A stretch of DNA of 33,263 bases. Origin: Blastococcus sp. MG754426. Its GTDB lineage: Bacteria; Actinomycetota; Actinomycetes; Mycobacteriales; Geodermatophilaceae. Location of the stretch: assembly GCF_021699055.1 (NCBI RefSeq), contig NZ_SSXC01000044.1:1-33263 (forward strand), in the 5' to 3' direction. Position 1 is the stretch's first letter. Each line of letters begins with the position of its first letter. Shown here piece after piece: positions 28,010-33,263 of this stretch. The notes below the pieces were generated by a model. That model saw only the letters and a list, made by a program, of their open reading frames with translations, was not told where the DNA came from and did no database searches. The translations under genes and the position numbers were made by a program.

Positions 28010-29131
28010 TCAGCGCGGGCCGCCCGACGGCAGGTGCCAGGCCCGCGCCCGCGCGGTCGCGGTCGCCCCGTCCGCCAGCACGCGCGCCGGCACCGTGCCG
28101 CCGGGGTGGGCGGCCCAGTGGGCGACGCAGAGGGCGCGCAGCCCGTCGAGGCCGTCGTCCGAGCCCGGCCTCGCGCCGCTCGCCGTCTCGGTGTCGGGTC
28201 CGCGGAGCTCCAGCACGTCGCCGCCCTCCGCCTGCCGGACCGTCCAGCCGCCGCACCGCCACGTCCGGCCCTCGGCGGTGACGGGCGGGTGCGGGTGCAG
28301 GAGACCGGAGGCGTCGGCGGCGAGCAGGTCGGGCCGGTGCTCCGGTCCGGCGGCGAGGAGCGTCGCCGGGTCGGTCACCCCGGAGAGGACCAGCAGGCTG
28401 GCCGCGCCGGCCCGCCGCGCGCCCTCGATGTCGGTGTCCAGCCGATCCCCCACGACCAGGGGGTGCGCCGCACCGGTGCGGCGCACGCACTCCGCGTGCA
28501 TCGCCGGGTCGGGCTTCCCCGTGACCAGCGGCTCCCGCCCGGTGACCTGCCGCACCACCCCCACCATCGCGCCGTTGCCCGGCAGCGGGCCGCGCGGCGA
28601 GGGGATCGTGGCGTCGGTGTTGGTCGCGACGTGCCGGGCGCCGTTCCGGACGGCGACGACGGCCTCGGCCAGCTGCGCCCAGCCGACCTCGCGCCCGTAG
28701 CCCTGGACGACCGCGTCCGGTCGGTCCTCCGCGCCGGTGACCACCGTGAGGCCGGCCGCCTCCAGCGCGGCGGCGACGCCCGGACCGCCGACGGGGAGGA
28801 CGCGCGCCCCGGCACCGAGCAGCTCCGCCACCACGGTCGCCGCCGCCTGGGAGCTGGTGATGACGTCACCGGGCCCGGCCGGCACCTGCAGCTCCGTCAG
28901 GTGCGTGGCCACCTGCTCGGGCGTGCGGGCGGCGTTGTTCGTGACGAACCCCAGCCGCATCCCGTCGGCGCGTGCCCGGGCCAGCGCCGCGGGGACGCCG
29001 GGCACGGCGTCCGGGCCGACGTAGACGACCCCGTCGAGGTCGAGCAGGGCGACGTCGTACCGCTGCGTCGGGGGCTGGAGGCAGCCCCCGGCCAACGCAG
29101 GCGGGGTCGGGCCGTCGATGTGGCCGGTCAT
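28010..29131 (-). CDS. HAD-family phosphatase, NagD / glycerol-3-phosphate phosphatase type
   Basis: Phosphatase of 373 aa. HAD motif I is LLDLDGVVYVG, with nucleophile D31 and general acid D33. Motif II is FVTNNAARTPEQVA. The lysine motif is VTGKPDPAM, and motif IV is VVGDRLDTDIEGARRAG. The C-terminal ~110 residues form an extra domain after the HAD core, as in M. tuberculosis Rv1692 (glycerol-3-phosphate phosphatase), which carries an atypical GNAT-like tail and has the same neighbours. That substrate is inferred from synteny and length. The ATG overlaps the upstream TPR gene stop as ATGA (29128-29131). Confidence 0.91.
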   Translation of the reverse strand: MTGHIDGPTPPALAGGCLQPPTQRYDVALLDLDGVVYVGPDAVPGVPAALARARADGMRLGFVTNNAARTPEQVATHLTELQVPAGPGDVITSSQAAATVVAELLGAGARVLPVGGPGVAAALEAAGLTVVTGAEDRPDAVVQGYGREVGWAQLAEAVVAVRNGARHVATNTDATIPSPRGPLPGNGAMVGVVRQVTGREPLVTGKPDPAMHAECVRRTGAAHPLVVGDRLDTDIEGARRAGAASLLVLSGVTDPATLLAAGPEHRPDLLAADASGLLHPHPPVTAEGRTWRCGGWTVRQAEGGDVLELRGPDTETASGARPGSDDGLDGLRALCVAHWAAHPGGTVPARVLADGATATARARAWHLPSGGPR

Positions 29132-29553
29132 GCGGAGCCTCGCTTCCGGCGGGCCCGGACCTCGCGCAGCGCCCGGGCGTAGTGCGCCAGGTCGGGGCGC
29201 ATGGCGACGGCCAGCGCCAGCTGCTCGGCCGCCAGGGTGAGGTCCCCGGCGCGGCTGGCGGCCAGCCCGAGGCCGAAGCGGGCGTAGTCGTCGGCCGGGT
29301 CGGAGGCGGTGAGCCGGGTGAAGCTCTCGATCGCCTCGGGGTAGCGGTGGGCGTCGTACTGGGCCCGGGCCAGCGCCTCCCGGACGCTGCGCGACGCCGG
29401 TTCGGCCTCCGCGGCGCGGGCCAGGAGCGTCGCAGCGGCGTCGGGATGCCGGTCGGCGAGCAGCGCGAGGCCGCGGTGGTACCAGTCGTACACGCCACCG
29501 GCGGGGGCCTCGCGGTCGCCGCTGCGGCCCTCCGGTGCACCTGCTGCCGGCAC
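29128..29553 (-). CDS. Short TPR protein upstream of the HAD phosphatase
   Basis: Helical-repeat protein of 141 aa from the preferred start. After a ~20-residue linker come about three TPR-like helix pairs (VYDWYHRGLALLADRHPDAA, ALARAQYDAHRYPEAIESF, ARFGLGLAASRAGDLTLAAEQL) and a basic tail (RARRKRGSA). It corresponds in position to Rv1691, so a protein-interaction role is likely but unknown. The start is uncertain. The frame stays open to GTG 29721, which would overlap the divergent DUF1015 gene and its promoter. GTG 29553 has a purine-rich site (AGGAAGG) about 9 nt upstream and avoids that overlap, so I prefer it. Confidence 0.82.
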   Translation of the reverse strand: MPAAGAPEGRSGDREAPAGGVYDWYHRGLALLADRHPDAAATLLARAAEAEPASRSVREALARAQYDAHRYPEAIESFTRLTASDPADDYARFGLGLAASRAGDLTLAAEQLALAVAMRPDLAHYARALREVRARRKRGSA

Positions 29554-29628
29554 TCCCGCCCCCTTCCTCGACCGCTGCCGGGTCCCGCCGTCCGCCGGTC
29601 CGGGAGGAACCACCGCGGGCGGCGCTCC

Positions 29629-29634
29629 TACGAT
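29629..29634 (+). promoter_or_regulatory. -10 box of the DUF1015 gene
   Basis: TACGAT, 7 nt before GTG 29642, predicting a leaderless mRNA. Confidence 0.5.
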
Positions 29635-29641
29635 CTCCGTC

Positions 29642-30952
29642 GTGCTCTCGTCGTCGGTGGGACCTGATACGCCACCCGGTCCGGAACCGGGACTTGAGGT
29701 CCGGCCGTTCCGGGCGCTCACCTACCGGGACCGGGATCCCGGGCACCTGGCCCGCGTCAGCTCGCCAGCCTACGACCTCGTGACGCCCGCCGGCCGCGCT
29801 CGGCTGGCCGACGCCGACCCGCACAACATCGTCCGCCTGATCCTCCCCCAGGTCGACGGGCAGCCGCAGACCGCCGGTGCCTCCGCCGCGCTCGCTGCCA
29901 CCACGCTGCGGTCCTGGCTCGCCGCGGGCGTGCTCGTGCGCGACCCGGTCCAGGCCCTCTGGCTCTACGAGCTGCAGCCGGCCGACGGTGCCCCGGCCAC
30001 CGTGGGGTGGCTGGGTGCGGTGGCCCTCCCCCCGGCCGGCTCGGCCGCGGTCCTCCCGCACGAGGACACCTACCCCGCGGCGGTCGAGGGACGGCGCGCG
30101 CTGCTGGCCGCGACCGGCACGGACCTGGAGCCGATCGTGCTCGCCCACGACCCCGAGCCGGAGGTGGCCGAGGTGAGCGGGCGGGTGCGGCGGTCGACGC
30201 CCACGATGGAGCTGCGCGACGGCGACGGCGTCCTGCACCGGCTCTGGCGGGTCGACGACGCGGCGACGCTGGAGGCCGCGACCCGAGCGCTGTCGCGCAC
30301 CCGAGCGGTGATCGCTGACGGGCACCACCGCTTCGCCGCGGCGCGCGCCAACGCCGGCACCCGGGGTGGTGCCGGGTCCGACGCCGTGCTCGCCCTGGTC
30401 ACCCCCATGGGGCCGGGCGGTCTCCGGGTCGACCCGATCCACCGCGTGGTGCCCGGACTCCCCTTCGGCGCCGCGGTGGCTGCGGCCGCCCAGGGTTTCG
30501 TCACGGCGGAGGTGCCGGTCGACGGTGCGGACCCGGCCTCGGTGGTCGCCGCGGCACGCTCGTGGTTGGCCGACCCGGCCGAGCGGGGCCTGCTGCTGAG
30601 CGACGGCGCCCGCCTGGTCCGCCTCACGGCAGCCGCTCCGGAGGTCCGCGCCGCCGTCCCCACCGAGGCGCCACCTGCCTGGCGCGACCTCGACGTGGTC
30701 CTCGCCCACCACGGGCTGCTGCAGGTGCTGTGGGCGCGACCGGACACCGTGGACGCCGTCGTCATCGCGCACCGACTCGAGGAGGCCTTGACGACCGCTG
30801 TCGAGCGCGCGGGCGTCGCCGTGCTGCTGCGCGCACCCTCGCCCACCGACGTGGCTGCGGTCGCGCGGGCAGGAGCCCGCATGCCGCGGAAGTCGACGCT
30901 CTTCGTGCCCAAGCCGCGCACGGGCCTCGTGCTGCGCCCCCTCGCGGACTGA
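29642..30952 (+). CDS. DUF1015 family protein
   Basis: A 436-aa member of the DUF1015 family (predicted SpoOJ/ParA/ParB/RepB-like fold in some databases; function not established). Conserved positions include VRPFRALTYR (20-29), SSPAYDLVTP (40-49), HNIVRLILP (61-69), LPHEDTYP (138-145) and IADGHHRFAAA (224-234). The His/Glu/Asp clusters suggest a metal or phosphate site. The GTG at 29642 has TACGAT 7 nt upstream and no Shine-Dalgarno, fitting a leaderless mRNA. It converges with the SSB-like gene, with 16 bp between stops. Confidence 0.9.
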   Translation: MLSSSVGPDTPPGPEPGLEVRPFRALTYRDRDPGHLARVSSPAYDLVTPAGRARLADADPHNIVRLILPQVDGQPQTAGASAALAATTLRSWLAAGVLVRDPVQALWLYELQPADGAPATVGWLGAVALPPAGSAAVLPHEDTYPAAVEGRRALLAATGTDLEPIVLAHDPEPEVAEVSGRVRRSTPTMELRDGDGVLHRLWRVDDAATLEAATRALSRTRAVIADGHHRFAAARANAGTRGGAGSDAVLALVTPMGPGGLRVDPIHRVVPGLPFGAAVAAAAQGFVTAEVPVDGADPASVVAAARSWLADPAERGLLLSDGARLVRLTAAAPEVRAAVPTEAPPAWRDLDVVLAHHGLLQVLWARPDTVDAVVIAHRLEEALTTAVERAGVAVLLRAPSPTDVAAVARAGARMPRKSTLFVPKPRTGLVLRPLAD

Positions 30953-30968
30953 ACGGCGGGGCGCCGCT

Positions 30969-31328
30969 TCACGCCGTCTCGCCTGCCACGCGCGCAGCTG
31001 ACCGTGGGATCTTGCGCCCGCGCCGGCAGTTGACCTCGCAGACGGACGCGGTGCCCGAGCCGGTGCGCCAGAAGCGCCGCTGCAGCGCGCCCTCCACCTC
31101 GACGACGTCACCCGGTTGCCAGGCGGCGACGCGCCGCTGCAGACCCCGCTCGTACGTGATGCAGGTGAGGACGTCCACCGATCGGCCGCGCACGGTGGGC
31201 CCGGGCCTGCGCACCACCAGCCGGAAGCTCACCAGCGTGTCGCCGCTCGGGAGGGTGCGCAGTTCTGCGGGGGCGGACAAACGCCCCCGCAGCACCACGT
31301 CGTTGCGATCGATCACAGCCACGGTCAT
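30969..31328 (-). CDS. SSB-like OB-fold single-stranded DNA-binding protein
   Basis: A 119-aa protein made of one OB fold: VVLRGRLSAPAELRTLPSGDTLVSFRLVVRR, then VDVLTCITYERGLQRRVAAWQPGDVVEVEGALQRRFWR. It lacks the long Gly/Pro-rich linker and acidic DDDIPF-type C-terminal tip of housekeeping SSB. It is therefore a short accessory paralogue rather than the main SSB (normally in the rpsF-ssb-rpsR operon). Cys residues occur in the C-terminal part (ASVCEVNCRRGRK). The ATG at 31328 lacks a clear Shine-Dalgarno. It lies downstream of the large TPR gene on the same strand, 98 bp away. Confidence 0.86.
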   Translation of the reverse strand: MTVAVIDRNDVVLRGRLSAPAELRTLPSGDTLVSFRLVVRRPGPTVRGRSVDVLTCITYERGLQRRVAAWQPGDVVEVEGALQRRFWRTGSGTASVCEVNCRRGRKIPRSAARVAGETA

Positions 31329-31426
31329 GCCTGCAGCCTGCGCGCTGGAGGGGCGTGCGAGGACCGGCTGCGCCGATCTGTGGACGCGCCTCCCGGGTGT
31401 GGACGGGCCGGACGACCGGGTGGGGG

Positions 31427-33263
31427 TCAGGCCTCCGGCTCGTCCCGCGTCGACCGAGATGGGTCGGCTGGGGACGACGCCTCGTCACCGGTCTCACCGA
31501 GAAGTTCTGCGACCTCCGCCTCGACCTCCTCGGCGAAGGTCATCGCGCGGGTGCGCTCCCCAGCACCACCGGTGAGCGCGTGTGCCGATAAACCCGCATC
31601 GGGCAACTCCTCCTCGCCCAGCTCGGCATCGCTGAACTGGACTACGGGTGGTGCTCCCCCGGAGACCTGGTCTTCGGGTATCCGGTCGTCGGACGACGCT
31701 CCGCCGGCGACCTCGTCGTCGGACACATCGCCCAGCGGCACATCGTCGTCGGACACGTCGCCCAGCGACACATCGTCGTCGGACAGCGCTCCACCGGCGA
31801 CCTCGTCGTCGGACACATCGCCCTGCGGCACGTCGGCGAGCTCATCACCGGGCGCAGCCGTCTCGTCGACCTCGCTGAACTCGATACCCGGGTCCTCGCC
31901 GACCAGCTCGGGATCCATCGCCGCCAGGACCTCGAGCCACTGCGTGGCGCGCTCGTCCTCGCCCTGGGTGCGCAGCAGCTCGGCGTAGGCCGCGGCCAGC
32001 CGCAGCTGCCCTGGGTCGTCCGGACCCAACCTCGAGGGGTCCGGCCGACCGCCGAGTGCCCGCTCGAGGACGAGCCGGGCTGCCGCGCCTTCACCGAGAT
32101 CCTGGCGGGCGCCGGCCTCGACCAGGCGGAGCTCGACCGTCTCCTCCTCGTCAGCGACGTCAGCGAGCGCCTCGTTCACCAGGCGGATGGCGACCTCCGG
32201 GCGCCCGAGCGCACGCTCGCAGTCCGCGAGCACCGCCCGGTACCCCTGGTCGCCGCTCATGCGGCGGTAGGCGCGGATCTCACGTGCCGCCTCGGCGTAG
32301 TCGCCCGCGTGATAGGCCGCGACGCCCACGGCCTCCCGCACGACGGCCAACCGGGAAGCCCGGTCGCGGGCCGCGCGGGCATGCGCGAGGGCGGTCTCCG
32401 GATCCTCGTCGACCAAGGTCCCGGCTACGACAAGGTGCCCTGCGACCTTGGCGGAGTTGCGCGGATCGAGGCCGCGGAGGGCCGCGCGAATCGAGGGATC
32501 GAGGTCTCGGGGATCGGCCCACTCGGGCACCTCAGGTCCGGCGGGTACGGGCGGGCGCCGATCCTGCGTGGGCCGGCTCGTCGTCGGACGGCGCTCCCGC
32601 CAGTCTCCCTGCGAGCGCTGGGGACGGTCACCCTGCGGGCGACGGTCCTGCCAGTCCCCACGGGGACGATCGCCGCGCGGGCGCTCCGAGCGCTGCGGCC
32701 GGTCACCCTGGGGCCGACGGTCCTGCCAGTCCCCACGGGGACGGTCACCCTGCGGGCGGTCCGAGCGCTGGGGCCGGTCACCCTGCGGGCGGCGGTCCTG
32801 CCAGTCCCCACGGGGACGGTCACCCTGCGGGCGGTCCGAGCGCTGGGGACGGTCACCCTGCGGGCGGTCCGAGCGCTGCGGACGGTCGCCCTGCGGGCGG
32901 TCCGAGCGCTGGGGCCGGTCACCCTGCGGGCGACGGTCCTGCCAGTCCCCACGGGGACGGTCGCCCTGCGGGCGGTCCGAGCGCTGGGGCCGGTCACCCT
33001 GTGGGCGGCGGTCCTGCCAGTCCCCACGGGGACGGTCACCCTGCGGGCGGTCCGAGCGCTGCGGACGGTCGCCCTGCGGGCGGTCCGAGCGCTGCGGACG
33101 GTCGCCCTGCGGGCGGTCCGAGCGCTGCGGACGGTCGCCCTGCGGGCGGTCCGAGCGCTGCGGACGGTCACCCTGCGGGCGACGGTCCTGCCAGTCCCCA
33201 CGCGGGCGCTCCGCACGCTGCGGCCGGTCACCCTGCGGGCGACGGTCCTGCCAGTCCCCACGC
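31427..33263 (-). CDS. Large TPR protein with basic and acidic tandem-repeat flanks (5' partial)
   Basis: The frame is open from the right edge of the window with no start codon in the repeat region, so the N-terminus is missing; 611 residues are visible. The first ~245 are a low-complexity Asp/Arg/Pro/Gln/Gly array. Its unit is 11 aa ([11 protein letters not shown]), with seven interspersed copies of GDWQDRR. A TPR-like helical core of about 210 residues begins [20 protein letters not shown] and includes [18 protein letters not shown]. It is followed by a strongly acidic segment with four 10-aa units of the [10 protein letters not shown] type, and a final Glu-rich helix. The short reading beginning at GTG 32530 covers only the core and tail; the repeats are in the same frame and contain no stops. 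Function unknown. Confidence 0.85.
   Translation of the reverse strand, partial: RGDWQDRRPQGDRPQRAERPRGDWQDRRPQGDRPQRSDRPQGDRPQRSDRPQGDRPQRSDRPQGDRPQRSDRPQGDRPRGDWQDRRPQGDRPQRSDRPQGDRPRGDWQDRRPQGDRPQRSDRPQGDRPQRSDRPQGDRPQRSDRPQGDRPRGDWQDRRPQGDRPQRSDRPQGDRPRGDWQDRRPQGDRPQRSERPRGDRPRGDWQDRRPQGDRPQRSQGDWRERRPTTSRPTQDRRPPVPAGPEVPEWADPRDLDPSIRAALRGLDPRNSAKVAGHLVVAGTLVDEDPETALAHARAARDRASRLAVVREAVGVAAYHAGDYAEAAREIRAYRRMSGDQGYRAVLADCERALGRPEVAIRLVNEALADVADEEETVELRLVEAGARQDLGEGAAARLVLERALGGRPDPSRLGPDDPGQLRLAAAYAELLRTQGEDERATQWLEVLAAMDPELVGEDPGIEFSEVDETAAPGDELADVPQGDVSDDEVAGGALSDDDVSLGDVSDDDVPLGDVSDDEVAGGASSDDRIPEDQVSGGAPPVVQFSDAELGEEELPDAGLSAHALTGGAGERTRAMTFAEEVEAEVAELLGETGDEASSPADPSRSTRDEPEA
31714..31833. 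repeat. 30-bp tandem repeat coding acidic decapeptides
   Basis: The string CGTCGTCGGAC recurs at 31714, 31744, 31774 and 31804, an exact 30-bp period, with an irregular copy near 31686. On the minus strand it codes the SDD-rich 10-residue units near the C-terminus of the large TPR protein. Confidence 0.8.
32612..33263. repeat. 33-bp coding tandem repeat array, runs off the window
   Basis: CGAGCGCT recurs with a strict 33-bp period at 33053, 33086, 33119 and 33152. Elsewhere it is interrupted by units containing CTGCCAGTCCCCA, seven in all. It codes the Asp/Arg/Pro/Gln repeats of the large TPR protein. Period and interruptions are multiples of 3, so all frames stay open. Prone to slippage and assembly collapse. 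Confidence 0.85.

Noticed and set aside
30953..30977. Hairpin (ACGGCG/CGCCGT) between DUF1015 and the SSB-like gene
   Set aside because: Only 6 bp with a 13-nt loop, partly inside the SSB-like coding end; too weak to call a terminator.
32425..33261. Open frame of 278 codons made of [12 protein letters not shown] repeats
   Set aside because: It is a shadow of the 33-bp repeat: because the period is a multiple of three, every frame stays open. The TPR-core frame continues through the repeats without stops and is the coding one.
32612..33263. Regular 33-bp repeats that could suggest a CRISPR array
   Set aside because: Units are contiguous with no unique spacers, are GC-rich, and code a repetitive protein in frame with a TPR domain. 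No cas gene is present.

Overview
The window is a dense, very GC-rich stretch of a high-GC actinobacterial chromosome. Codon use is strongly G/C-biased, GTG starts are very common, and many genes have a TANNNT -10 box only 7-8 nt from the start codon. The gene order recN / steA-steB / pyrG / Nudix / xerD / parA / scpA / scpB / rluB, together with tlyA, nadK and a HAD phosphatase, is the conserved block seen in Mycobacterium (around Rv1691-Rv1711) and relatives. The style of the proteins and intergenic hairpins suggests Geodermatophilaceae (Blastococcus/Geodermatophilus-like). That family placement is inference.

Layout from left to right. (1) 1-3.9 kb: the 3' part of a GH3 glycosidase, then a divergent lysG/lysE amino-acid export pair. 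(2) 3.9-8.1 kb, minus strand: rluB-like pseudouridine synthase, scpB, scpA, a ribbon-helix-helix-like protein and parA. (3) 8.3-11.9 kb: xerD (apparent CTG start), ald, a plus-strand small membrane protein, and a Nudix hydrolase. (4) 11.9-21.7 kb, minus strand: pyrG preceded by a tightly overlapping six-gene envelope operon, in transcription order steA, steB, MraY/WecA-like transferase, murJ, GT4 glycosyltransferase, and a large membrane protein with an alkaline-phosphatase-like ectodomain. A tetR gene is divergent from steA. (5) 22.8-27.5 kb, minus strand: a methyltransferase, recN, nadK, tlyA and a small conserved protein. (6) 27.7-33.3 kb: SCP2-like protein (+), HAD phosphatase and TPR protein (-), DUF1015 (+), an SSB-like OB protein (-), and the 3' part of a long TPR protein whose N-terminal side is a large 33-bp tandem repeat (-).

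How the genes work together. Chromosome maintenance is represented by ScpAB, ParA, XerD, RecN and an SSB-like protein. Ribosome and RNA modification is represented by RluB and TlyA, and nucleotide/NAD metabolism by PyrG, NadK and Nudix. The most interesting part is the steA-to-phosphatase-like operon. It combines a septation-linked pair (SteA/SteB) with what looks like a full lipid-linked glycan route: phosphosugar-lipid initiation, a glycosyltransferase, a flippase and a multi-spanning membrane protein. Next to it, a perfect 24-bp palindrome sits between steA and the divergent tetR.

The longest stretch without a gene is 241 bp (10336-10576), so no intergenic region exceeds 300 bp. I saw no rRNA, tRNA, CRISPR array, insertion sequence or prophage. 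Both ends of the window cut a gene.
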